A DNA stretch of 58,030 bases from contig NZ_JMKU01000027.1 of the NCBI RefSeq assembly GCF_000687165.1, positions 1-58,030 on the forward strand, written 5' to 3'. Numbering within the stretch: the first letter of the stretch is position 1; each line of letters starts with the position of its first letter. A program made the position numbers and the translations under genes. Below are positions 17,102 through 26,657 of this stretch, in pieces. The notes under the pieces were generated by a model. The model had not been told where the DNA came from, made no database searches, and worked only from the letters and a program-made list of their open reading frames with translations. The stretch comes from Paracidovorax oryzae ATCC 19882. GTDB lineage: Bacteria > Pseudomonadota > Gammaproteobacteria > Burkholderiales > Burkholderiaceae_C.

Positions 17102-17836
17102 CTAGCGGATGCCGAAGATTCGGCCCCAGCCCGCGAGGGGGGCCGTGTCCACGCCGGCCAGCTGCAGCGCCTTCCAGACCACCGTGGCCACGGAGTCGTA
17201 CACCGGCACGCCCCACTGCGCTTCCAGTTCGGCCGCCAGCGGCGCGCCGCGCAAATTGGTGCAGTAGATGGCGATGGCCTCCGGGCGTTCGCCGCCGGTG
17301 GTCATCACGTCGTGCACGCACTGCCGCAGGGTGCCGGCATCGACTTCGGAGAACGCGAAGTTGTCCTGGATGCCGAGGTGGCGCTCGGCCACGCAGGCGA
17401 TGCCCAGGCCCGCGTAGTTGCGCACGATGGCCTGCTGCACCTCGGGCAGGTAGGGCGAGACCAGGCCCAGGCGCCGCACGCCCGTGCGCAGCAGGATCTC
17501 GTTGAGCGCCAGCACGGAGGTGCAGGCGCGTACGCCCGTGGCGGCCTCGATGGCGGCGCACAGGGCGTGGTCGGTGTCGAAGCCGAGCCAGCCGGCGGAG
17601 GTGCCGTTCCAGCCGATCACGCGGCAGCGGGCGTGCGAGAGCAGTTCGGCAGCGTCCAGCATGCCGCGGTTGCCGAACTGTGCATTGGCCTGCGCGGAGA
17701 GCGCGATCTCCGTGACCTTGAAGCGCCCGAAGTGCGCGGACACGTGGGGCAGGCCGTGCAGCATGGCCGCGGTGACGGGCTCCAGCACGGTGTTGGACGA
17801 GGGCGTGAGCATGCCGATCAGGGTGCGTGGTTCCAT
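17102..17836 (-). CDS. Arylmalonate-decarboxylase/maleate-isomerase-like protein (Asp/Glu racemase fold)
   Basis: A 244-residue member of the Asp/Glu racemase superfamily. ATG 17836 is used; an upstream in-frame extension to 17980 looks non-coding. The first racemase cysteine position reads G78-T79-S80 (IGWNGTSAGW) and only the second cysteine, C192 (IYCTNLRG), is present. Y129 lies between them. This spacing resembles arylmalonate decarboxylase (G74, T75, S76, Y126, C188) rather than a two-cysteine racemase or maleate isomerase. A decarboxylase on a substituted malonate is therefore plausible (inference). It is divergent from the GntR regulator across a perfect inverted repeat and is probably part of the same regulon. 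Confidence 0.82.
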   Translation of the reverse strand: MEPRTLIGMLTPSSNTVLEPVTAAMLHGLPHVSAHFGRFKVTEIALSAQANAQFGNRGMLDAAELLSHARCRVIGWNGTSAGWLGFDTDHALCAAIEAATGVRACTSVLALNEILLRTGVRRLGLVSPYLPEVQQAIVRNYAGLGIACVAERHLGIQDNFAFSEVDAGTLRQCVHDVMTTGGERPEAIAIYCTNLRGAPLAAELEAQWGVPVYDSVATVVWKALQLAGVDTAPLAGWGRIFGIR

Positions 17837-17904
17837 GGTGTGCGGGGCGGGAGGAGCTTTTCGATGCGGGCCGTGATGCGAGAACCGTGCCATGCCGGCC
17901 CGTC

Positions 17905-17936
17905 TTGGATGCAATATGCTTGGGCATTGCATCCAA
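17905..17936. promoter_or_regulatory. Perfect 11-bp inverted repeat, probable GntR operator
   Basis: TTGGATGCAAT (17905-17915) and ATTGCATCCAA (17926-17936) are perfect complements around 10 bases. They sit in the 155-bp divergent region between the decarboxylase-like gene and the GntR gene. The TTG-N4-CAA core recurs three times in front of the amidase and the ABC operon, which supports operator function. Confidence 0.7.
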
Positions 17937-17991
17937 TTGTTGCGCCTGCTGTGGACGGCCACTGCGCACGATTCCTGCATGGACCCTTGCC

Positions 17992-18735
17992 ATGACCACC
18001 CAGCGATCCTCCCGTAAAGCCGCGGCCGCGCCGGCCGCCGAGCCCGCGCCCCGCCGCGTGGCCAGCCAGGCCGACATCCACGAGACCATCTACAACGCCA
18101 TCGTGGAGCACCGCCTGCTGCCAGGCACCAAGCTGGCCGAGGAGAAGATGGCCGAGCTTTTCGCCGTGAGCCGCACGCAGGTGCGCGGTGCGCTGCAGCG
18201 GCTGGCCGTGGCGCAACTGGTGACGCTGGTGCCGCACCGCGGCGCCTTCGTGACCACCCCCACGGCGGACGATGCCCGCGACGTGCTGTGGGTGAGGCGC
18301 ACGCTGGAGCCCGCGGCCATGGCCCGCCTGATCGAGCGCATCGCCGCAGGCAAGGCGCCCAGCGCCACGCGGCAATTGCGGGCCCTGGTGCAGCGCGAGC
18401 AGCAGGCGCACGCCCGGGGAGACCGGCGCAAGGCGGTGCGCCTGTCGGGCGAGTTCCACGTGCTGCTGGCGGAGCTGTCGGGCAGCCCGCAGCTTGCGCG
18501 CATGGTTCGCGAGCTGACGCCGCTGACCTGCCTGGCCATCCTCGCCTTCGATGCGCCCACCGATTCGGCCTGCCCGAACGACGAGCACTCCCAGCTCATC
18601 GACGCCATCGAGCGGCGCGACACGGCCGGCGCCTGCCGCCTCATGGAGGAGCACCTGGAGCACATCGAACGCTCGCTGCGGCTGGACGGGCGCCCCGAGG
18701 TGGAGATCGACCTGGCCGAAGCGCTGCTGGGCTGA
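17992..18735 (+). CDS. GntR/FadR-family regulator (FCD domain)
   Basis: A 247-residue regulator with a winged helix at about residues 25-90 (LLPGTKLAEEKMAELFAVSRTQVRGALQRL) and a C-terminal FCD ligand domain (about 100-235), in which FHVLLAELSGSPQ and EHSQLIDAIERRD hold likely metal/ligand residues. The Ala/Pro-rich first 24 residues are probably flexible. It is divergent from the decarboxylase-like gene and convergent with the amidase. Repeated TTG-N4-CAA sites in both nearby control regions make it the probable repressor of the whole ureide/amide cluster (inference). Confidence 0.92.
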   Translation: MTTQRSSRKAAAAPAAEPAPRRVASQADIHETIYNAIVEHRLLPGTKLAEEKMAELFAVSRTQVRGALQRLAVAQLVTLVPHRGAFVTTPTADDARDVLWVRRTLEPAAMARLIERIAAGKAPSATRQLRALVQREQQAHARGDRRKAVRLSGEFHVLLAELSGSPQLARMVRELTPLTCLAILAFDAPTDSACPNDEHSQLIDAIERRDTAGACRLMEEHLEHIERSLRLDGRPEVEIDLAEALLG

Positions 18736-18744
18736 TCCGCGCTT

Positions 18745-20169
18745 TCACCCGGCCATCAGGGGTGAGGGCGCGCACGTGCCCAGCACCTGCTCGGCGTGCC
18801 TGGCCAGCCGGAGCACGAGCGCATCCGCGAAACGCGGCCCCGCGATCTGCAGGCCCACGGGCAGGCCACTGCGGCCGGTGCCGCAGGGCAGCGACAGGGC
18901 CGGCACGCCGCCGTAGTTGAAGAGCGGCGTGAAGGCTGCATGTCCGCGCGGCCCGGCCGGCAGGCCGCCGATCTCGGCCGGGCCCAGGCTGCCCAGGGGC
19001 CAGGCCTCGACGGGGCTGGTGGGGCAAAGCAGGGCATCGTACCGGTCGAAGAACTGCGTGAAGCTGGCGTGGAAGGCCTCGCGCAGCTTGAGCAATTCGG
19101 TAATGCGCGTGCCGGTGATGGCGAAACCCAGCTCGATCTGTGCGCCGATGTCCGGGTCCAGCCGCTCGGGCTGGGTGCGCCAGATGTCGCCGAAACGCTG
19201 GGCCAGGCCTGCCTGCTGCAGCGCGATCATGGGGTACTCGCGCGCGCCTTCGGGCCAGGCCGGGTCGGCCTGCTCGATCTGCCAGCCCGCGCCACGCAGG
19301 CGTTCCACGGCGGCTTCCAGCGTGGCCAGCACGTCGGCGTCCACGGGCAGGCCGCAGCCCAGGTGGGGCGACCAGGCCAGGCGCGGGGCCCCCGGCGGCC
19401 GGCGCAGGCCGGCCATGGCGTCGGGCACGGCGAAGGCGGGCGAGGAGAGCGGGTCGGCCGGGTCCCAGGCGGTGAGCGCGTCCAGCAGGAAGGCCACGTC
19501 TTCCACCGTGCGGCCGACCTGCCCGATCACCGACAGCAGGTGGTTCGGATCATCGAATCCCCAGGCGTTGGGCACGCGGCCCAGGGTCGGCTTCATGCCG
19601 ACCAGGCCCGTGTGCGCAGCGGGGCGGCGGGTGGAGCCTCCTGCATCGGTCACCAGCGCCAGTGGACCCAGGCCGGCGGCCACCGCAGCGACGGCACCGC
19701 CGGAGGAGCCGCCGGGCGTGCGCTCCAGGTCCCAGGGGTTGCGCGTGGCACCGTGCAGGGGTGTGTCGGTAATGCCCTTGCAGGCGAATTCGGAGCAGTT
19801 GGTCACGCCCAGCGGAACGGCGCCCAGTGCGCGCAGGCGGGCCACGCACCAGGAGTCGCGCGGGGCGATGAAGTCGGCGAACACGCGCGAGCCGAAGGTG
19901 GCGGGGCGCCCGCCCAGCCACAGGTTGTCCTTCACGGTAAACACGACGCCCGCCAGCGGCAGGGACTCGCCGGCTGCCAGCCGGGCATCGACGTCGCGCG
20001 CGGCCTGCAGCGGCACCTGGGGGTCGAAGTCGGCGAAGGCATTGAGCCGAGGCTCCAGCCTCGCGACGCGTGCGCAGATCGCCTGGGCGATCTCGGTGGC
20101 GGAAATGCGGCGCGCGGCCACATGGGCGGCGGTCTGCAGTGCGGTCCACTGGTGGACGGGGTCTGTCAT
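18745..20169 (-). CDS. Amidase signature family amidohydrolase
   Basis: A 474-residue amidase. The Lys-Ser-Ser triad is visible as VKDN (Lys), the GGSSGG loop in TPGGSSGGAVAA, and DAGGSTRRPAA (cis-Ser and nucleophile). ATG 20169 is chosen; upstream codons run through the operator region. It hydrolyses a C-N bond of an amide, carbamoyl or ureido acid. Divergent from the ABC importer, it probably acts after the hydantoinase in the same pathway (inference). The ureidomalonase branch also belongs to this family, but the substrate cannot be assigned. Confidence 0.92.
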   Translation of the reverse strand: MTDPVHQWTALQTAAHVAARRISATEIAQAICARVARLEPRLNAFADFDPQVPLQAARDVDARLAAGESLPLAGVVFTVKDNLWLGGRPATFGSRVFADFIAPRDSWCVARLRALGAVPLGVTNCSEFACKGITDTPLHGATRNPWDLERTPGGSSGGAVAAVAAGLGPLALVTDAGGSTRRPAAHTGLVGMKPTLGRVPNAWGFDDPNHLLSVIGQVGRTVEDVAFLLDALTAWDPADPLSSPAFAVPDAMAGLRRPPGAPRLAWSPHLGCGLPVDADVLATLEAAVERLRGAGWQIEQADPAWPEGAREYPMIALQQAGLAQRFGDIWRTQPERLDPDIGAQIELGFAITGTRITELLKLREAFHASFTQFFDRYDALLCPTSPVEAWPLGSLGPAEIGGLPAGPRGHAAFTPLFNYGGVPALSLPCGTGRSGLPVGLQIAGPRFADALVLRLARHAEQVLGTCAPSPLMAG

Positions 20170-20237
20170 GGCGGCTCCTGGAAAGGGGGCTGGGAGAGAT
20201 GAGGGCGTCGCACGCATGGATGCACTTTTTTCGGGAT

Positions 20238-20406
20238 TTGTATCCAAAATGGACCATCGATGCACCACGACGGAACGCGGGCAGTGTCGCGGGATTGGAT
20301 ACAAGCAAGACGGGTTCCAGTTCTTCGGGTAGCGGTTTTTCGTGGTGGATTGGCCGTCCGTGTCTGGTTTTTCCTGGCATGCGAAGACTTTCCAAATTGG
20401 ATACAA
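20238..20406. promoter_or_regulatory. Three TTG-N4-CAA sites between amidase and ABC operon
   Basis: The 269-bp divergent spacer 20170-20438 contains TTGTATCCAA (20238-20247), TTGGATACAA (20295-20304) and TTGGATACAA (20397-20406). All match the half-sites of the inverted repeat by the GntR gene. The last site lies about 30 bases before the ATPase start, where it could block initiation. A related TTGCATCCA lies at 25880-25888 before the racemase homologue. Confidence 0.65.
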
Positions 20407-20438
20407 GAACTGGCACGCCGATTGCGTAAGTCCTGCCC

Positions 20439-21542
<1,104 letters not shown>

Positions 21543-21615
21543 CGTGTGCCGGCTTCCCGCCTTTTCTTTCTTTCCTCCGTTTCCTCCCGCAACCTTCCCC
21601 ACCAAGAGAATCGCC

Positions 21616-22665
21616 ATGACCCTGCCTCTCTCTCGCCGCAACATCCTGGGCAGCGCGCTCACCCTGGGCGCCATGCAACTGTTCCCCGGCATCAGCCGCG
21701 CCCAGGCGCGCAAGCTGGTGTTCGCCACCTTCACCGGCAGCTGGGAGGAGGCGCACCGTGCCGTGCTGGTGCCCGCTTTCAAGAAGGTCACGGGGCAGGA
21801 CGTGCTGCTCGATCCCATGCTGTCGGTGGACCAGATCGCCAAGGTCACGGCGGCGCGCAACAACCCGCCCATCGACGTGATGCTGCACGACCCGGGCCCG
21901 GCCCTCACCGCCGTGGCGCAGGGCCTGGTCGAGCCCTTCCCCCATGCGCAGAGCGCGAACTACAAGGACCTGATCCCCGAGGCGCAGGATCCGAACGGTC
22001 CGGCCATGTTCTTCCAGGTCGTGGGCATCACCTACAACCCCGAGAAGATCAAGACACCGCCCACCTCGTGGGCCGACCTGTTCAAGCCCGAATACAAGGG
22101 CCGCGTGGGCATCACGAACCTCAATTCCACGCTGGGCACGGGCTTCCTGGTGGAGCTGGCGCGCATGCACGGCGGCAACGAGGGCAACGTGGAAGAGGGC
22201 TTCAAGGCGATCGAGCGCCTCAAGCCCAACCTGGCGGCGGTGGCCGCCAACCCGGGCGCGCTCGCCGCGCTGTTCCAGCAGGGGCAGATCGACATCAGCC
22301 CGGGCAACTTCAACGCGATCCAGCTGCTGAAGGCGCGCGGCGTGCCGGTGGAGTTCGTCGCGCCCAAGGAAGGCGCCATCGCCTTCCGCACGCAGATCGA
22401 GATCGTGAAGAACACGCCCCACAAGGAGCTTGCCGCCAAGCTGATCGAGGTGGCGCTATCGCCCGAGGTGCAGACCAGGCTGATGCAGGCGCCCTACCTG
22501 GTCGTACCCACGAACAGCAAGGTCAAGCTGGACGGCGAGATCGCGCGCGTGCTGGTCAAGGACGTGGCGGAGATGAAGAAGAAGTTCGTCTTCCAGGACT
22601 GGGCGAAGATCAACGAGCACCGCGCCGCCTGGATCGACCGCTTCAACCGCGAGATCAAGCTCTGA
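21616..22665 (+). CDS. ABC importer periplasmic binding protein (PotD-like)
   Basis: A 349-residue solute-binding protein of the spermidine/putrescine class. The N-terminus LSRRNILGSALTLGAMQLF followed by ISRAQA is a twin-arginine-like signal peptide with cleavage near residue 30. The mature part starts KLVFATFTGSWEEAHR and includes VVGITYNPEKIKTPPTSWADL, typical of group I binding proteins. ATG 21616 is preceded by AGAGAA. The ligand is unknown; context suggests a ureide, amide or related anion. Confidence 0.92.
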   Translation: MTLPLSRRNILGSALTLGAMQLFPGISRAQARKLVFATFTGSWEEAHRAVLVPAFKKVTGQDVLLDPMLSVDQIAKVTAARNNPPIDVMLHDPGPALTAVAQGLVEPFPHAQSANYKDLIPEAQDPNGPAMFFQVVGITYNPEKIKTPPTSWADLFKPEYKGRVGITNLNSTLGTGFLVELARMHGGNEGNVEEGFKAIERLKPNLAAVAANPGALAALFQQGQIDISPGNFNAIQLLKARGVPVEFVAPKEGAIAFRTQIEIVKNTPHKELAAKLIEVALSPEVQTRLMQAPYLVVPTNSKVKLDGEIARVLVKDVAEMKKKFVFQDWAKINEHRAAWIDRFNREIKL

Positions 22666-22690
22666 TCCGCCCGACGAGGAATCCCGCGCG

Positions 22691-23560
22691 ATGACCGCTG
22701 CCACCGCCAAGCTCCCTTCCGCCACGGGCTACAGCCTGGCGTTCGCCACGCCGCTGGCGGCTTTCTTCGTGCTGTTCTTCGTGGCTCCGCTGCTGCTGCT
22801 GTGCGTGGTGAGCTTCTACACCTCGCCCGAGCTCAAGGGCTTCGGCCTGGACCAGTACATCAAGGTCGCCACCGACGGGTTCACGCTACCGGTGCTGTTC
22901 GACACCCTCTGGCTGGGCGTGCAGACCACCCTGCTGTGCCTGGTGCTGGGCTATGCGCTGGCCTGGTGCTACGTGCGCAGCCCGGGCAGCGTGCAGCGCG
23001 TGCTGATGATCGCCATCCTCATGCCGCTGCTCACCAGCGTGGTGGTGCGCACGTTCGCGTGGGTGGTGATCCTGGGGCGCCAGGGCATCGTCAACGCGGT
23101 GCTGCTGGACCTGCACTGGATCCAGGAGCCGCTGAAGCTGCTCTACACCCGCCACGGCCTCATCGTGGTGCTGGCGAACGTGCAGCTGCCGCTGATGGCG
23201 CTTCCCCTCATCACCGCGCTGCAGAAGCTCGACCCGAACCTGGAGGACGCCTCGGCGGCCCTGGGCGCGGGCGCGCTGCGCACGTTCTGGCGCATCACGC
23301 TGCCGCTGACGGTGCCGGGCATCCTCGCGGGCTGCCTGCTCACTTTCTCGGCCAGCATCACCGCGTTCATCTCGCAGTCGCTCATCGGCGGCGGGCAGAT
23401 GCTGTTCATGCCCATGTACATCTACCAGCAGGCGTCCTCGCTGCAGAACTGGCCGTTCGCTGCGGCGATCTCGCTGGTGTTCCTGGTGGCCGTGCTCGGC
23501 TGCGTGTCCCTGTTCAACCTCGTGGGCCGGCTCAGCCAGCGCCACGCCACCGCTGCCTGA
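22691..23560 (+). CDS. ABC importer permease 1 (PotB-like)
   Basis: A 289-residue inner-membrane permease with about six helices. The EAA-type cytoplasmic loop reads LEDASAALGAGALRTFWRI, which docks on the ATPase. It lies 25 bases after the binding protein and 18 before the second permease, in one operon. Confidence 0.93.
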   Translation: MTAATAKLPSATGYSLAFATPLAAFFVLFFVAPLLLLCVVSFYTSPELKGFGLDQYIKVATDGFTLPVLFDTLWLGVQTTLLCLVLGYALAWCYVRSPGSVQRVLMIAILMPLLTSVVVRTFAWVVILGRQGIVNAVLLDLHWIQEPLKLLYTRHGLIVVLANVQLPLMALPLITALQKLDPNLEDASAALGAGALRTFWRITLPLTVPGILAGCLLTFSASITAFISQSLIGGGQMLFMPMYIYQQASSLQNWPFAAAISLVFLVAVLGCVSLFNLVGRLSQRHATAA

Positions 23561-23578
23561 CCGCAGGCCGCCGCCACC

Positions 23579-24391
23579 ATGACCGCTCGCCGCCGCGAAA
23601 CCTCCGCCATCGTCCTGGGCCTCGTGCTCGGTTCCCTGGCCTTGCTGGCCTTCCTGCTGCTGCTCGCCCCCACCGTGGTGGTGGTGGTGCTGTCGTTCAC
23701 CGATGGCTATTCGCTGAAATTCCCGCCCCCGGGCTACTCGCTGCGCTGGTATGCCGCGCTGGCCGATGCCGACCAGTTGCAGTACGCCGTGCTCAACAGC
23801 CTGCAGGTGGCGGGCGGCGCCACGGCGGCTTCGGTGGTGATGGGGGTGGGCGCGGCCCTGGCCATCGCCCGCTCGGAGTCGCGCGTGGCGCGGGGGCTGG
23901 ATGCGTTCTTCATGTCTCCGCTGATCCTGCCGGGCCTGGCCTTCGGGCTGGCGGCGCTGATCTATTTCTCGCACGTGGGCGTGTCGCTGTCGCTGTGGAC
24001 GCTCATCATCGGCCACACGGTGGTGGGCGTGCCCTACGTGATCCGCACCACGGGCGCGGCGCTCACGCAACTGCCCGGCGCGCTGCTGGAAAGCAGCGCC
24101 AGCCTGGGCGCCAGCCGCTCCTACACGTTCCGGCGCGTGACGCTGCCGCTGATCGCGCCGGGCATCGCGGCCGGGGCGTTCATCTGCTTCATGTCCTCGT
24201 TCGACAACGTGCCGGTGTCGCTCTTCCTGCGCGATGCCTCCAACGACATGCTTCCCATCCGCATGTGGTCCGACCTGGAGAGCCGGCTGGACGTGAGCAT
24301 CGCCGCCATCTCCAGCCTGATGGTGTTCTTCACGCTCGTCCTGATGGTGCTGATGGAGCGCTTCGCCGGCATCAGCCGCCGCATGCGCTGA
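23579..24391 (+). CDS. ABC importer permease 2 (PotC-like)
   Basis: A 270-residue inner-membrane permease with about six helices. The EAA loop is LLESSASLGASRSYTFRRV. It pairs with permease 1 to form the channel. It is followed after 55 bases by the hydantoinase gene, so uptake and ring opening are encoded together. Confidence 0.93.
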   Translation: MTARRRETSAIVLGLVLGSLALLAFLLLLAPTVVVVVLSFTDGYSLKFPPPGYSLRWYAALADADQLQYAVLNSLQVAGGATAASVVMGVGAALAIARSESRVARGLDAFFMSPLILPGLAFGLAALIYFSHVGVSLSLWTLIIGHTVVGVPYVIRTTGAALTQLPGALLESSASLGASRSYTFRRVTLPLIAPGIAAGAFICFMSSFDNVPVSLFLRDASNDMLPIRMWSDLESRLDVSIAAISSLMVFFTLVLMVLMERFAGISRRMR

Positions 24392-24446
24392 GCCGTTCCG
24401 CGCCGCCTCTCCATTCCCTGCATCCCGCCGTCACCACGCCCTGTCC

Positions 24447-25877
24447 ATGAGTACTCCCGACTTCGACCTCGTCGTGCGCCATGCGCACGTTTTCACCGCC
24501 GCCGACGAGATGCACTGCGACATCGCCGTCCGCGCCGGCCGCATCGTGCAACTGGGCCAGGGCCTGGGCCCGGGCGCGCGCGAGATCGACGCCGCCGGGC
24601 GCGCCGTGACGCCGGGTGGCGTGGACGCGCACTGCCACCTCGACCAGCCCATGGAGCCGCCCGCCCGCATGGCGGACGACTTCGACACCGGCACGCGCTC
24701 GGCGGCCTGCGGCGGCACGACCACGGTGATTCCCTTCGCCGCGCAGCACCGGGGGCAGTCCCTGCGCGCGGCGGTGGAGGACTACCGGGCCCGCGCGGCC
24801 GGCAAGGCCCACGTGGACTACGCCTTCCACATGATCGTGAGCGACCCGACGCCCGCCGTGCTGCGCGATGAGCTGCCGGCGCTGATCCGCGAGGGCTTCA
24901 CCTCGTTCAAGATCTACATGACCTACGACGACATGAAGCTGGACGACGGGCAGATCCTCGATCTGCTGGACGTGGCGCGGCAAGAGGGTGCCATGGCCAT
25001 GCTGCATGCCGAGAACGCCGACTGCATCGAGTGGCTCACGCGGCGGCTGGAGGCGGCGGGCCGCACTGCGCCTCGCTACCACGCGCATGCGCGCCCCATG
25101 CTGGTGGAGCGCGAGGCCACCCACCGCGCGATCGCGCTGGCCCAGCTGGTGGACGTGCCGATCCTGATCGTCCACGTCTCGGGCCGCGAGGCGGTCGAGC
25201 AGATCCGCTGGGCGCGGGCGCATGGCCTGCAGGTGTTCGCCGAGACCTGCCCGCAGTACCTGTTCCTCACCGCGGAGGACCTGGGCATCGACGACAGCTA
25301 CCAGGGCGCGCGCTGCGTGTGCAGCCCGCCGCCGCGCGATGCCGGCAACCAGCAGGTGATCTGGGACGGCCTGACCGACGGGCTCTTCACCGTGTTCTCG
25401 TCCGACCACGCGCCCTTCCGGTACGACGCGCCCGAGGGCAAGAAGCCCGGCGGGAAGGAGGTGCCGTTCCGCCACATTCCCAACGGCATCCCGGGCCTGG
25501 AGACGCGCATGCCGCTGCTGTGGTCCGAGGGGGTACTGGCAGGGCGCATGACGCCGCAGCGCTTCGTGGAACTGACGGCGACCGGCCCGGCCCGGGCCTA
25601 CGGACTGCACCCGCGCAAGGGCTCGATCGCGGTGGGCGCGGATGCCGACCTGGTGGTGTGGGACGAACGCCCGGTGGAGATCCGCAACGAGCGCCTGCAC
25701 CACGCCGTGGACTACACGCCCTACGAAGGGCGCATGCTGCGCGCCTGGCCGGGCCTGACGCTGAGCCGGGGCGAGGTGGTGTGGGACGGGCAGGACTTCC
25801 ACCCCCGGCCGGGGCGCGGCGAGCTGCTGGTCTGCGGGCGGCCCAGCCTGTGGCCCCGCCGCCGTGCCGGCCATTGA
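24447..25877 (+). CDS. hydA: Dihydropyrimidinase / D-hydantoinase
   Basis: A 476-residue cyclic amidohydrolase of the dihydropyrimidinase/hydantoinase family, which opens cyclic imides or ureides. The dinuclear metal ligands are all visible: HCHLDQ (HxH), the carboxylated Lys in FKIYMTYDD, His in MLHAEN, His in IVHVSGREA and Asp in FSSDHAPF. The start ATG 24447 gives the usual MSTPDFDLVVRHAHVFTA. Context (importer, amidase, racemase-like proteins, GntR regulator) suggests a catabolic hydantoinase rather than housekeeping pyrimidine degradation. Confidence 0.92.
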   Translation: MSTPDFDLVVRHAHVFTAADEMHCDIAVRAGRIVQLGQGLGPGAREIDAAGRAVTPGGVDAHCHLDQPMEPPARMADDFDTGTRSAACGGTTTVIPFAAQHRGQSLRAAVEDYRARAAGKAHVDYAFHMIVSDPTPAVLRDELPALIREGFTSFKIYMTYDDMKLDDGQILDLLDVARQEGAMAMLHAENADCIEWLTRRLEAAGRTAPRYHAHARPMLVEREATHRAIALAQLVDVPILIVHVSGREAVEQIRWARAHGLQVFAETCPQYLFLTAEDLGIDDSYQGARCVCSPPPRDAGNQQVIWDGLTDGLFTVFSSDHAPFRYDAPEGKKPGGKEVPFRHIPNGIPGLETRMPLLWSEGVLAGRMTPQRFVELTATGPARAYGLHPRKGSIAVGADADLVVWDERPVEIRNERLHHAVDYTPYEGRMLRAWPGLTLSRGEVVWDGQDFHPRPGRGELLVCGRPSLWPRRRAGH

Positions 25878-25906
25878 GCTTGCATCCAGAAACGAAGGAC
25901 CTGGCC

Positions 25907-26653
25907 ATGCGTATTCTCGTGCTCAATCCCAACATCTCCGACAGCGTGACCGCGCTGATCGGCGCCGAGGCACGCCTCAGCGCTTCGCCGGGGACGGAGA
26001 TCACCCTGCAGACCGCGCCGCTGGGCGTGGCCTACATCGAAACCCGCTTCGAGGCGCTGATCGGCGCCTACGCGGCGGCGCAGATGGCCGCCGAGCACCA
26101 TGCCGGGCACGACGCGGTGATCGTGGCCGCGTTCGGCGATCCGGGCTTGGCCGGCCTGCGCGAGGCGCTGCCCGTGCCCGTGCTGGGCATGACCGAGTCC
26201 GCGCTGGCGAGCGCCTGCCTGCTGGGGCAGCGCTTTTCGATCATCGCGATCTCGCAGCGCATCCAGTCGTGGTACCGCGAGGTGGTGCAGGCCAACGGAC
26301 TGGCCGGGCGGCTGGCCAGCATCCGTGCGCTGGACCAGCCCCTGTCACGCATCGACCAGGTGCAGGGCGACCATGCCCAGGCCCTGCGCACGCTGTGCGA
26401 ACGGGCGGTGGCGGAGGACGGCGCCGACGTGATCGTGCTGGCCGGCGCCCCGCTGGCGGGGCTGGCGCGCAGCCTGCACGGGCAACTGCCTGTGCCGGTG
26501 GTCGAGGGCGTGTCCAGCGCCGTGCGGCATGCCGAATCGCTGGTGGCTCTGCAGCCGGGCAAGGCCGTGGCCGGCAGCTTCGCGCGGCCGCCGCGCAAGC
26601 CGCACCGCGGCCTGCCCGAGGCGCTCGCCCGCCTGCTCGACGGCCCGCCCTGA
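25907..26653 (+). CDS. Hydantoin-racemase-family protein lacking both catalytic cysteines
   Basis: A 248-residue Asp/Glu/hydantoin racemase family protein. Where active hydantoin and allantoin racemases have Cys (ACFGDPGL and GCAGM), this protein has VAAFGDPGL and LAGAPLAG, so both acid/base cysteines are replaced. The rest of the fold (MRILVLNPNIS, GVAYIETR, the tail AGSFARPPRKPHRGL) is well kept. It follows the hydantoinase by 29 bases and is 4 bases before the MFS gene. Two-base racemisation is unlikely; decarboxylation, hydrolysis or ligand binding are alternatives. A TTGCATCCA half-site precedes it at 25880. Confidence 0.88.
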   Translation: MRILVLNPNISDSVTALIGAEARLSASPGTEITLQTAPLGVAYIETRFEALIGAYAAAQMAAEHHAGHDAVIVAAFGDPGLAGLREALPVPVLGMTESALASACLLGQRFSIIAISQRIQSWYREVVQANGLAGRLASIRALDQPLSRIDQVQGDHAQALRTLCERAVAEDGADVIVLAGAPLAGLARSLHGQLPVPVVEGVSSAVRHAESLVALQPGKAVAGSFARPPRKPHRGLPEALARLLDGPP

Positions 26654-26657
26654 CCGC

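Noticed and set aside
17837-17980. N-terminal extension of the decarboxylase-like protein
   Set aside because: The extension runs across the inverted-repeat operator and lacks similarity; family members start at the MEPRTLIGML position.
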